The notes under the pieces are model-generated. The model saw only the letters and a list, made by a program, of their open reading frames with translations. It was not told the origin of the DNA and ran no database searches. A program made the translations under genes and the position numbers. Shown here piece after piece: positions 1 to 5,498 of a DNA stretch of 11,176 nucleotides (position 1 is its first letter; each line of letters opens with the position of its first letter). This DNA is from Blastocatellia bacterium (GTDB taxonomy: Bacteria; Acidobacteriota; Blastocatellia; Pyrinomonadales; Pyrinomonadaceae), in assembly GCA_013695195.1 (NCBI GenBank), contig JACDAY010000344.1:1-11176 (forward strand). The letters run 5' to 3'.

Positions 1-2
1 TC

Positions 3-194
3 TCCATGCACGACGATCTTTTCTTCAAACTGTACGACCGCCTGCCCAAGGAAATGACATTTGTCAGAGAGTTGCTCGTGTCCAGCCTTTGGCGCGCAAC
101 TGAAGAAGGCCTCGCCGCTCCTCGTGCGGAACCTGCTGACAAAACTTTTCAAGAAACAAAGGAAAAAGAGGCCGTTCGCGCCGTGCCGCAATAG
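3..194 (+). CDS. Possible 3' end of an unidentified gene (partial)
   Basis: The frame is open from the window edge to a TAG stop at 192-194. An internal ATG at 6-8 may not be the true start, because the frame also continues upstream to the edge. Many codons end in G or C, as in the real genes of this window, and unlike the AT-rich stretch that follows. The visible end is hydrophilic, with an acidic and lysine-rich tail (around ETKEKEAV). I do not recognise the family. Frame 1 is also open here from a TTG at 61, and the opposite strand is open across the whole stretch, so the reading frame is uncertain. It could be a non-coding remnant. Confidence 0.3.
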   Translation, partial: SMHDDLFFKLYDRLPKEMTFVRELLVSSLWRATEEGLAAPRAEPADKTFQETKEKEAVRAVPQ

Positions 195-251
195 GCCTAA
201 GGTGAACCAGCTAAACTTGCAATATAGTTTTATAAGGAGTTTGTAATTTAT

Positions 252-291
252 ATGCTTCTGTTGATAATCTTCGGCAGAAGCATTTGTTATT
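252..291 (+). terminator. Terminator-like hairpin after the partial gene
   Basis: ATGCTTCTG (252-260) pairs perfectly with CAGAAGCAT (275-283). Four more pairs inside, two of them G-U, leave a 6-base loop at 265-270. The stem is followed by TTTGTTATT. It lies about 58 bases after the TAG at 194, so it may end the upstream transcript. The stem is AT-rich and the T-tract is interrupted, so this is a moderate call. An AAGGAG at 234-239 precedes an ATG at 252 that opens a 28-codon frame across this hairpin; I do not think that frame is a gene. Confidence 0.42.
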
Positions 292-356
292 ACAATAAAA
301 TGAATCCAAATTTATATGTGAATTCTGACGAGAATTAGAGTAATAATTTGTTACAA
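284..356. promoter_or_regulatory. Dyad-rich leader of the decayed toxin-antitoxin pair
   Basis: Three small inverted repeats lie just before the antitoxin start. They are TTGT-4-ACAA at 284-295, AATTCT-GACG-AGAATT at 321-336, and TTGT-1-ACAA at 348-356. The two TTGT/ACAA elements are both followed by TAA. Toxin-antitoxin operons are commonly repressed by their own products through such operators, so these may be relics of the operator. That role is inferred only from position and symmetry. AT-rich DNA produces such dyads easily. Confidence 0.25.
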
Positions 357-365
357 TAATCGTTT

Positions 366-605
366 ATGATAGTTGAAATTCCAGACCAAATAATCAAACA
401 GTCGGGGCTTTCCGTTAAGGAAATTCTCCTTAAAGTAGCATGGATTTTATTTCAGGAAGAGAAACTGACGCTAGGTCAGGCAGGCAAACTCGCCGGACTT
501 CATCAGTTTGAATTTTAAAAAGAATTAGCTGCTCGAAATATTCCCGTTCATTACAATGAAGAAGATTACAGACGCGACTTACAAACCATAGGCTTAATCA
601 AATGA
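366..605 (+). pseudogene. UPF0175-type antitoxin, broken by one nonsense codon
   Basis: Reading from the ATG at 366 gives an 80-codon frame typical in length and sequence of UPF0175 antitoxins. It starts MIVEIPDQIIKQSGLS, continues through KEILLKVAWILFQEEKLTLG and the helix-turn-helix-like stretch GQAGKLAGLHQFEF, and ends KELAARNIPVHYNEEDYRRDL. The only defect is a TAA at 516-518 (codon 51), between FEF and KEL. Family members usually carry glutamine there, so one C-to-T change (CAA to TAA) explains it. The rest of the frame is intact up to TGA at 603-605, suggesting recent inactivation. The truncated product keeps the DNA-binding-like part and loses the tail expected to bind the toxin. The family call is from recalled motif similarity, not a search. 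Confidence 0.7.
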
Positions 606-667
606 TTATCGTTTCCGACGCTTCGCCAGTTTAAAATCTAATTCTCGAAGAGCTCGGCGAAATTTGA
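602..667 (+). pseudogene. Remnant of a DUF3368/PIN-type toxin start
   Basis: An ATG at 602 overlaps the antitoxin stop as ATGA, the usual arrangement of UPF0175/DUF3368 modules. The first ten residues, MIIVSDASPV, match the start of PIN-fold toxins, where the Asp is a metal ligand. The frame then meets TAA at 632-634, continues NLILEELGEI, and meets TGA at 665-667. Full-length DUF3368 proteins have roughly 150-165 residues. No further recognisable PIN sequence is found before the next gene, so most of the toxin appears deleted. The same frame runs open from 668 to about 792 but resembles nothing I know. Confidence 0.55.
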
Positions 668-731
668 ATTTTATCTTTAACTCCCTTTGACCGTTTGGCA
701 TTTGAACGCTCTGGGACATGGGACAGCGGTC

Positions 732-760
732 TTGCCATTCCGCTTCCAAAGACATATCCT
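732..760 (+). promoter_or_regulatory. Candidate sigma-70 promoter for the ABM-domain gene
   Basis: TTGCCA (732-737) and TATCCT (755-760) are separated by 17 bases and lie about 60 bases before the ATG at 820. A second possibility, TTGGCA (767-772) and GATAAT (789-794) with a 16-base spacer, would start transcription very close to the ribosome binding site. Neither has been tested. Confidence 0.4.
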
Positions 761-819
761 AGGCACTTGGCACACATTCCGATAAGCAGATAATAGATTT
801 CAAGAGGGGAGGTTCAGTT

Positions 820-1146
820 ATGTTAAAAAAAGGATTATTTGTAAAATTGGTGGCAAAACCCGGCAAGGAAGCCGAGGTTGAAGCGTTTTTGAACAGCGGG
901 TTGGCTCTCGTTAATGAGGAGCCATTGACGGTAACATGGTACGCGGTAAAATTCGACGATTCGACTTTTGCTATCTTCGACACCTTCGACAGCGACGAGG
1001 GCCGTGACGCTCACCTGAACGGCAAGGTTGCCGCCGCGTTGATGGCGAACGCCGCCGAGCTTCTACTCGAAGGGCCAAAAATCGAGAAGATCGATATCCT
1101 CGCGGCGAAATCTGCGGGCGCAAAAGCGGGATCTTCCGTAGCGTAG
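820..1146 (+). CDS. Antibiotic biosynthesis monooxygenase (ABM) domain protein
   Basis: This is a 108-residue soluble protein of the ABM/dimeric alpha-beta barrel superfamily. The first strand is GLFVKLVAKPGKE (residues 5-17), followed by a helix. The segment TVTWYAVKFDDSTFAIFDTF (37-56) supplies the central strands, and DEGRDAHLNGKVAAALM (59-75) the second helix. The final strand is KIEKIDILA (87-95). Members act as cofactor-free monooxygenases on quinols or aromatic compounds, or detoxify reactive carbonyls, usually as dimers; the substrate cannot be read from the sequence. The C-terminal AKSAGAKAGSSVA tail is low-complexity. AGGGGAGG at 805-812, 7 bases upstream, fixes the start. A strong terminator follows, so the gene is probably transcribed alone. 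Confidence 0.85.
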   Translation: MLKKGLFVKLVAKPGKEAEVEAFLNSGLALVNEEPLTVTWYAVKFDDSTFAIFDTFDSDEGRDAHLNGKVAAALMANAAELLLEGPKIEKIDILAAKSAGAKAGSSVA

Positions 1147-1167
1147 AAAATTACAAAATCATCAGGC

Positions 1168-1195
1168 AGGCGATGCGGAAACGGTCGCCTTTTTT
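1168..1195 (+). terminator. Intrinsic terminator after the ABM-domain gene
   Basis: AGGCGA (1168-1173) pairs with TCGCCT (1185-1190). The stem continues inward through a T-G wobble and a C-G/G-C pair, with one bulged G, to a GAAA tetraloop at 1178-1181. A run of six T follows (1190-1195). It lies 22 bases after the ABM stop codon. Confidence 0.88.
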
Positions 1196-1221
1196 GTTTA
1201 CCGGATTACCACAATTTAGTA

Positions 1222-1227
1222 TATAAT
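1222..1227 (+). promoter_or_regulatory. Candidate -10 element for the DoxX gene
   Basis: A perfect TATAAT at 1222-1227 lies 33 bases before the DoxX ATG and just after the preceding terminator, where a promoter is expected. No good -35 hexamer is found at 16-18 bases; the nearest, TTTACC at 1197-1202, gives a 19-base spacer. Confidence 0.4.
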
Positions 1228-1259
1228 ATCGCCGTATTTCTGAGAAAGGAGTGTGAGAG

Positions 1260-1673
1260 ATGGAGCGAATTTTAGGACGATACTCGCCGTATATATACGC
1301 AATTCTCCGAATTGTAGCTGGGTTTTTGTTCGTGGTACACGGCACGCAAAAGCTTTTCGGAGTGCCGGCGCCAAAGCAGCCTATGCCTTTGGACGCTTTA
1401 ATGACGGTCGCAGGAGGGATCGAGCTTGTAGCCGGGTTGATGATAATTCTAGGCTTTTTTACCAGCATCGCGGCATTTATAGCCAGCGGCTTGATGGCGG
1501 CTGCGTATTTTATGGCACATCAGCCGATGGGCGCTCTCCCGATTCAAAATATGGGCGAGCTTGCCGTAATCCTGTGCTTTGTATTTCTCTATCTTGCCTC
1601 TCGCGGATCGGGCGTGTGGAGCGTGGATTCGATGTTGCACGGCACGCCGCCGCAGGCCGCCGAACCTTTGTAA
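1260..1673 (+). CDS. DoxX family membrane protein
   Basis: A 137-residue integral membrane protein of the DoxX family. Four membrane segments are visible, near residues 11-29, 48-65, 67-87 and 97-114. The family signatures are present: LRIVAGFLFVVHGTQKLFG (16-34, with the HGxQKLFG motif after the first helix), GGIELVAGLMIILGF (52-66), and GSGVWSVD (117-124) near the end. DoxX proteins are linked to thiosulfate:quinone oxidoreductase subunits and to oxidative-stress or redox complexes, but for most bacterial members the reaction is unknown. AAAGGAG (1245-1251) sits 8 bases before the ATG. A second reading frame that is open across the same region is a shadow. The gene has its own promoter-like TATAAT and follows a terminator. 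Only 51 bases separate it from the next gene. Confidence 0.9.
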   Translation: MERILGRYSPYIYAILRIVAGFLFVVHGTQKLFGVPAPKQPMPLDALMTVAGGIELVAGLMIILGFFTSIAAFIASGLMAAAYFMAHQPMGALPIQNMGELAVILCFVFLYLASRGSGVWSVDSMLHGTPPQAAEPL

Positions 1674-1724
1674 TGCGGGCAAACAAATTCGATATTGTAT
1701 AATCTAAGTATTCGGTAAAAACAT

Positions 1725-2435
1725 ATGGAAAACTTTACAAGTACATTTGGAAACACCGCGGCAAACGCACTGCCCGCTGAAAGGGCATCGTTTATCCGCA
1801 AAACATATCTCCTGCTGGCCGCTGCGATTCTCGCGTTTATCGTGGTCGAGGGCTTTCTGTTCGCTTCGGGCGCGGCCGGGATGATCGCGAATGTGATCTT
1901 CAGCGGCGGTATGATGGGTTGGCTGCTTGTGCTCGGCTTGTTTATGGGCGTTTCGTTTCTCGCGAACAGGTGGGCAACTTCCGAAACGTCAAAGGCGACG
2001 CAGTATTTCGGGTTGGGCATTTTTATTATTGCCGAAGCCGTGATATTTGTGCCGCTTTTAATGATGGCGACGTATTATTCGGGCGACGGTTCGGTTTTGA
2101 TAAAGGCCGGAATCGTAACGCTCGGCTTGTTTTTGGGAATAACAGCGACGGTTTTTATTACGCGATCCGACTTTTCGTTCCTCGGCCCGATCCTCGCCAT
2201 CGGCGGATTCGCCGCACTGGGCTTCATTGTCGCAAGCGCCTTGTTCGGCTTTACGCTGGGCAACATATTTGCCTTCGTGATGGTCGCATTCGCCGGCACG
2301 GCGATATTGTATGAGACTTCGAATGTGTTGCACCGTTTCAACACGAATCAGCATGTAGCTGCTTCGCTTACACTTTTCGCAAGCATAGCACTTCTGTTCT
2401 GGTATATTTTGAGTATTTTTAGCTCCAGGGATTAG
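1725..2435 (+). CDS. Bax inhibitor-1/YccA family membrane protein
   Basis: A 236-residue protein of the Bax inhibitor-1 (TMBIM) family, with about seven hydrophobic segments: near 28-48, 53-80, 94-116, 124-145, 150-173, 178-196 and 212-232. Typical family stretches are the N-terminal FIRKTYLLLAAAILAF, FLGPILAIGGFAALGF, and GTAILYETSNVLHRF (191-205). Some bacterial members (B. subtilis YetJ) are pH-sensitive calcium leak channels; others (E. coli YccA) modulate FtsH. The membrane glutamate E197 occupies a position where related proteins have a latch aspartate. The second latch aspartate appears to be Ser220 (LFASIALLFWYIL). The start is the first ATG; the ribosome binding site is weak (CGGTAAAAACAT). 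A TATAAT at 1698-1703 could give a separate short-leader transcript, or the gene is co-transcribed with doxX. Confidence 0.88.
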   Translation: MENFTSTFGNTAANALPAERASFIRKTYLLLAAAILAFIVVEGFLFASGAAGMIANVIFSGGMMGWLLVLGLFMGVSFLANRWATSETSKATQYFGLGIFIIAEAVIFVPLLMMATYYSGDGSVLIKAGIVTLGLFLGITATVFITRSDFSFLGPILAIGGFAALGFIVASALFGFTLGNIFAFVMVAFAGTAILYETSNVLHRFNTNQHVAASLTLFASIALLFWYILSIFSSRD

Positions 2436-2451
2436 AACTTTTTATCTTAAG

Positions 2452-2587
2452 AAGCGGGGGCAAGCCGCCCTTCCTGACCTGAGATTATTAAATTGGTTTA
2501 TTGAAATGCAGCTTGAATATACTCAAGCTCATTCTAAAAAGATTCAAAAATAATTCACAGTCCGGAAGGGGTTGCTTGCACCCGCTC
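2452..2587. repeat. Imperfect inverted repeat pair between convergent genes
   Basis: A GC-rich unit at 2452-2478, containing AGCGGGGGCAAGC, CCC and TTCC.GAC, recurs in inverted orientation at 2560-2587, as GTC.GGAA, GGG and GCTTGCACCCGCT. The arms align over about 27 bases with a few mismatches and one one-base gap. They flank 81 bases of AT-rich DNA that holds a perfect 7-bp hairpin: AGCTTGA at 2510-2516 with TCAAGCT at 2523-2529. The element fills the gap between the Bax-inhibitor gene (+) and xseB (-), where it could end both transcripts as RNA. It could instead be a MITE-like or REP-like repeat. No target-site duplication was identified. No protein is supported in this gap. Confidence 0.6.
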
Positions 2588-2611
2588 TTTTCTTGTGCTG
2601 TTAGTTCACAA

Positions 2612-2902
2612 TTAAAATGGAATGTCATCTTCATCAAATACGATTCTTTTACCAGTTTGCGTCTTCCGTTCCGCCCGCAGGCTTTCCGGCTCGATCTCTT
2701 TTAGTGAGAGGTTTCCATCAGAATCTTTCAGCAAAACTTCGATCCGTCTTTCGGCCTGAATAAGCCGTTCGCGGCATGCCCGCGAAAGCTTCACGCCGTC
2801 CTCGAACAATGACAGGCTCTTTTCCAACGGCAGATCGCCGTTCTCGAGTTGATTCACGATCTTCTCGAGTTCATTCAACGACGTTTCAAACGGCTTTTCC
2901 AT
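2612..2902 (-). CDS. xseB: Exodeoxyribonuclease VII small subunit
   Basis: A 96-residue protein whose first 60 residues are the XseB helical domain: FETSLNELEKIVNQLENGDL (5-24), LEKSLSLFEDGVKLSRACRERL (26-47), and AERRIEVLL (50-58). Several XseB subunits wrap the extended helices of one XseA to form exonuclease VII, which degrades single-stranded DNA into oligonucleotides in the cytoplasm. The C-terminal 35 residues go beyond the core and end in an acidic FDEDDIPF. The last two residues are Pro-Phe, as in single-stranded DNA-binding protein tails; this may be coincidence or may mimic such a tail. The gene is last in the xseA operon, 83 bases after the preceding gene. No clear Shine-Dalgarno sequence precedes the ATG, and a palindromic repeat sits about 16 bases upstream. 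Confidence 0.93.
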   Translation of the reverse strand: MEKPFETSLNELEKIVNQLENGDLPLEKSLSLFEDGVKLSRACRERLIQAERRIEVLLKDSDGNLSLKEIEPESLRAERKTQTGKRIVFDEDDIPF

Positions 2903-2913
2903 AATATTATTTC

Positions 2914-2976
2914 AGAACCACCTGCGTTAGCGGGCGGTATGCAGCAGACAATAGAACCACCCGCTCACGCAGGCGG
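2914..2976. repeat. Pair of palindromic REP-like units inside the xse operon
   Basis: Two 20-base units, CCACCTGCGTTAGCGGGCGG (2918-2937) and CCACCCGCTCACGCAGGCGG (2957-2976), lie 19 bases apart. Each folds on itself into a GC-rich hairpin with a 4-base loop. They are also inverted relative to each other (17 of 20 match the reverse complement), while both are preceded on the plus strand by AGAA. The units sit in the 83-base gap between the unknown gene and xseB. In the operon mRNA they could form either two small hairpins or one long one, affecting xseB expression or 3' stability. The paired layout resembles REP/BIME repeats. I expect more copies elsewhere in the genome. Confidence 0.68.
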
Positions 2977-2985
2977 CTATGACTT

Positions 2986-3744
2986 TTACTTAAAAATATC
3001 TTGGGCCTGTTTTAAAAGAGTGCCTATATTCTTTATGCCAAGACGTTCCGGTGAGGAGTCGATGCTTCCTTTTGAAGCGACGGCTATTATTTCCTGGCCA
3101 ATCTTTTGAGCGATACTCGTTGCGAGCTGTTCATCGCGTACGCCGACTATTTGCCATTTGTCGCCGCTCTTTCGCATTTTGACCTCGAAAGCGTGTTCCT
3201 TTAGTTTACTGGTAACCAAAGCAATGTCGTTCTGAATGTTTATATCAAGATATTTATCGGCGCCCAAAGCCATTGCGGCGAAAGGAACATTTTTGAACTT
3301 TTCCGTCTTGTCGCGGATCAGACGAGGCAATTCTTCCCGCGCCCGTTCCTTGATTGCAGGCAGAACCGGCTGAGCGATCCGCTCGACACGGGCAAGGGTT
3401 TGCGGCGGCAACCCCCGGCCGTAAAGCTCGATAGCCTTTGACGTGATCTGCGGCAGAAAGTCGTCGACAGCCGCATTCGTATCAATTAGTTTGTCGATCG
3501 CGGGCTGGTCTTCGTCTCTGGCGGCGTCAATTAGTAGTGCAAGCGAATATTGCGGAGTTGATTTCAAACTCTGCCAATAAAAATAACCGCCGACACACGC
3601 AACGATAGCGATCACTGCGATCAAGGCGGCCGCAATCTTTAGCACCGTTGCGGACCTGCCATGGACTGCCGGCTCAGCATAACCGCCTAAACCTGCCGCG
3701 TCGCCTACATCATAAGTTATTGAATTTTGTACAAATTTTGACAT
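2986..3744 (-). CDS. Membrane-anchored protein of unknown function, DUF2939-like, within the xse operon
   Basis: A 252-residue protein. Residues 1-32 form a short hydrophilic N-terminus, 33-56 a single hydrophobic helix (VLKIAAALIAVIAIVACVGG), and the rest a soluble domain, probably outside the cytoplasmic membrane. The segment after the helix, TPQYSLALLIDAARDEDQPA (63-82), and the following helices resemble DUF2939-type proteins, in which a 'YSLxxLxxAxxxxD' stretch follows a membrane anchor. The later part alternates charged strands (residues about 165-205, including KWQIVGVRDEQLA) and ends with a helix. The start lies 7 bases after the xseA stop, so it is co-transcribed and possibly translationally coupled. 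Its position between the two exonuclease VII genes does not by itself imply a repair role. The DUF2939 assignment is tentative. Confidence 0.75.
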   Translation of the reverse strand: MSKFVQNSITYDVGDAAGLGGYAEPAVHGRSATVLKIAAALIAVIAIVACVGGYFYWQSLKSTPQYSLALLIDAARDEDQPAIDKLIDTNAAVDDFLPQITSKAIELYGRGLPPQTLARVERIAQPVLPAIKERAREELPRLIRDKTEKFKNVPFAAMALGADKYLDINIQNDIALVTSKLKEHAFEVKMRKSGDKWQIVGVRDEQLATSIAQKIGQEIIAVASKGSIDSSPERLGIKNIGTLLKQAQDIFK

Positions 3745-3751
3745 AGTCGAG

Positions 3752-5140
3752 CTATTCAGATGCTAAAACCTCTGCCGAGAGTTTCCCGTTTGCCAGGCGT
3801 ATGTTCAATTTGTCTCCGGTTTGTGTTTGTTTGGAATTCCGCACAATCTCGCCGTTTTCCTTTTCGGTGATGGAAAAACCGCGGTTCAGAACGGACAAGG
3901 GCGAGAGTGCGTCGAGCTTTGCCATCATTATACCCAGATCCTTTGCCTTGATAGCTGCAATTTCGCTGCCTGCGAAAATTTGCCTCTTGCCCAGAAGTGC
4001 TAGGCGTGTCTCGTAACCACCCAGTTTCGCTGTAAGCCCAAGAGGCGAAAGCCGCGCTGTGGCAAGAGCAAGCCGCTCAGCCTTATTCTTTGAATTTTCC
4101 AAAATAATTGAACGCATTCGCTGCTGCAGGTCGTTAATTTCGTAGTCTAATTCCTTTACGCTGTTGGGAAACTCGACAAAGACACGTGAAAGAGAGAGTG
4201 ATTGCAAACCTGACTGCGCTTTTAGAAGTCTATAGTTGATCAATTGTTCAAGGTCGCTTGTCCGGCTTTCGAGATAACGACAAATATCCTCTTCTTTCTG
4301 CGCGACGATTTCGGCGGCGGCCGAGGGAGTTGCAGCCCGCAGATCGGCGGCAAAATCCGCGATTGTAAAATCGACCTCGTGTCCGACAGCTGAAATGACC
4401 GGTATCTCCGACAGCCTGATCGTCCTCGCCACAAGTTCTTCATTAAATGCCCACAAGTCCTCAGCGGAACCGCCGCCGCGGCCGACTATTAAGACATCTA
4501 TCTTATCTTTGGATACAACTCCGGCGTTAAATTGATTTGCAAAACGGATTGCCTGGCTTATTTCATAGCCGGCAGTTTCGCCCTGAACACGTGTCGGAAT
4601 AAGAATAATGCTCACTGAACGCGCCCGCCGCGACAAAACATGCAGTATATCGAAGAATGCCGCTCCGGTTGGCGACGTAACGACGCCTATTTTCTTTGGA
4701 AATGCGGGCAGCGGCCGTTTTATTGCCTCGTCAAATAAACCTTCCGCCGCTAGTTTCGACCGGATCTGTTCGAATGCAACTTTCAAAGCGCCTTCGCCGA
4801 CCGGCTCCAGCGATTCGACCATCATCTGATACTCACCTTTCGGCTCGTAAAGCGTCAATCGCCCGCGAACACGAACCTGCAAACCGTCAAACGGCTGAAA
4901 ACGAATCTTATAATTCGAGCCTTTGTAGCAGGCCGCCTTTAGCTGGGACAAGCCGTCGTGCAAAGTAAAATACCAATGTCCCGACCGCGCGTCCATAAAA
5001 TTGACGATCTCGCCCTCAACCCATACCGAAGCAAACCGCCGCTCGATCTCAGATCTTACCTGCAAGTTAATCTCCGACACCGTCAAAGGCCGGCGTTCTT
5101 CAGTTTCATCAAATAGAGATTGTAAAAGCGATTTGCTCAT
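3752..5140 (-). CDS. xseA: Exodeoxyribonuclease VII large subunit
   Basis: A 462-residue protein, close to the usual 400-460. Residues about 18-115 form the OB-fold DNA-binding domain (LTVSEINLQVRSEIERRF; VWVEGEIVNF; SGHWYFTLHD). The catalytic domain carries the hallmark blocks KKIGVVTSPTGAAFFDIL (149-166), LIVGRGGGSAEDLWAFNEE (217-235), and PVISAVGHEVDFTIADFAAD (247-266) followed by RAATPSAAAE (268-277). A long coiled-coil region (about 285-400) binds XseB. The C-terminal LSPLSVLNRGFSIT element is also typical. With XseB it forms exonuclease VII, which degrades single-stranded DNA bidirectionally without metal. It is the first gene of the operon; its leader at 5141-5498 contains a long hairpin. 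No strong Shine-Dalgarno sequence is seen before the ATG at 5140. Confidence 0.97.
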   Translation of the reverse strand: MSKSLLQSLFDETEERRPLTVSEINLQVRSEIERRFASVWVEGEIVNFMDARSGHWYFTLHDGLSQLKAACYKGSNYKIRFQPFDGLQVRVRGRLTLYEPKGEYQMMVESLEPVGEGALKVAFEQIRSKLAAEGLFDEAIKRPLPAFPKKIGVVTSPTGAAFFDILHVLSRRARSVSIILIPTRVQGETAGYEISQAIRFANQFNAGVVSKDKIDVLIVGRGGGSAEDLWAFNEELVARTIRLSEIPVISAVGHEVDFTIADFAADLRAATPSAAAEIVAQKEEDICRYLESRTSDLEQLINYRLLKAQSGLQSLSLSRVFVEFPNSVKELDYEINDLQQRMRSIILENSKNKAERLALATARLSPLGLTAKLGGYETRLALLGKRQIFAGSEIAAIKAKDLGIMMAKLDALSPLSVLNRGFSITEKENGEIVRNSKQTQTGDKLNIRLANGKLSAEVLASE

Positions 5141-5498
5141 CTGCGGAAAGGTTACCGCGACTCGGCAATCTTTCCAAATCGAAACTTAGAATGTTAAATT
5201 CGACTACCAAGCCAGAACCGCGAACGATAGCGACCAAATGCTTCCGACTGTCTCGTCGCATGTACCAGCGTGCGCAATGTCCAATTCGTCCCATTTAACC
5301 TGAATCCCAAATAAAAACTGCCCCATTTTCTTGACTTACTCTGCAAAAGAGAGTAAGTTGAGGCAGTTTTGTCTTAATATCGAGTCTCGAAATCAACGGT
5401 GTTAATTAGCTTTATCAGCGCCGTTTCTCAGCCATAAGTTTATAAAAGCGATCCGGCTTTAGTGCGAAAACGAATCTACGGAAAGAAGGAGAATTGAA
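5141..5498. other. Divergent intergenic region between xseA and the DUF4440 gene
   Basis: These 358 bases separate xseA (-) and the DUF4440 gene (+), so they must hold both promoters, but I cannot assign convincing -35/-10 pairs for either. The part nearest xseA (5141-5295) has a 61-codon open frame on the minus strand that overlaps the xseA start and resembles no known protein. The middle contains the long hairpin listed separately. The last part has AGAAGGAG (5484-5491), the ribosome binding site of the plus-strand gene. Confidence 0.5.
5314..5370. terminator. Long two-part hairpin, possible terminator or attenuator ahead of xseA
   Basis: The outer arms AAAACTGCC (5314-5322) and GGCAGTTTT (5362-5370) are perfectly complementary. 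So are the inner arms ACTTACTCT (5334-5342) and AGAGTAAGT (5350-5358), around a 7-base loop. Three more pairs (two G-U) join the inner stem to the outer one, leaving one 8-base bulge on the left arm. Read on the minus strand it ends in TTTTTATTT, so it could terminate or attenuate transcription entering xseA from the right. On the plus strand the T-run is shorter (TTTTGTCTT). A small foldback element is an alternative. Confidence 0.5.

Noticed and set aside
252..338. 28-codon frame with an AAGGAG 12 bases upstream
   Set aside because: The frame coincides with a 13-pair hairpin, has no recognisable product, and the ribosome binding site spacing is long. It is better explained as terminator-like structure in AT-rich DNA.
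1253..1702. 149-codon plus-strand frame over the DoxX gene
   Set aside because: Arginine- and serine-rich, no membrane pattern, and it overlaps the clearly conserved DoxX frame, which has the better ribosome binding site.
2918..2976. CRISPR-like repeat pair
   Set aside because: Only two units, 20 bases long and mutually inverted; CRISPR repeats are direct with regular spacers, and no cas gene is present.
2849..3109. Plus-strand frame containing EPPALAGG and EPPAHAGG
   Set aside because: It runs antisense to xseB and the unknown gene; the peptide repeats are just the translated palindromic DNA units.
5109..5294. 61-codon minus-strand frame overlapping the xseA start
   Set aside because: It resembles no protein, has no ribosome binding site, and overlaps the conserved N-terminus of XseA in another frame.
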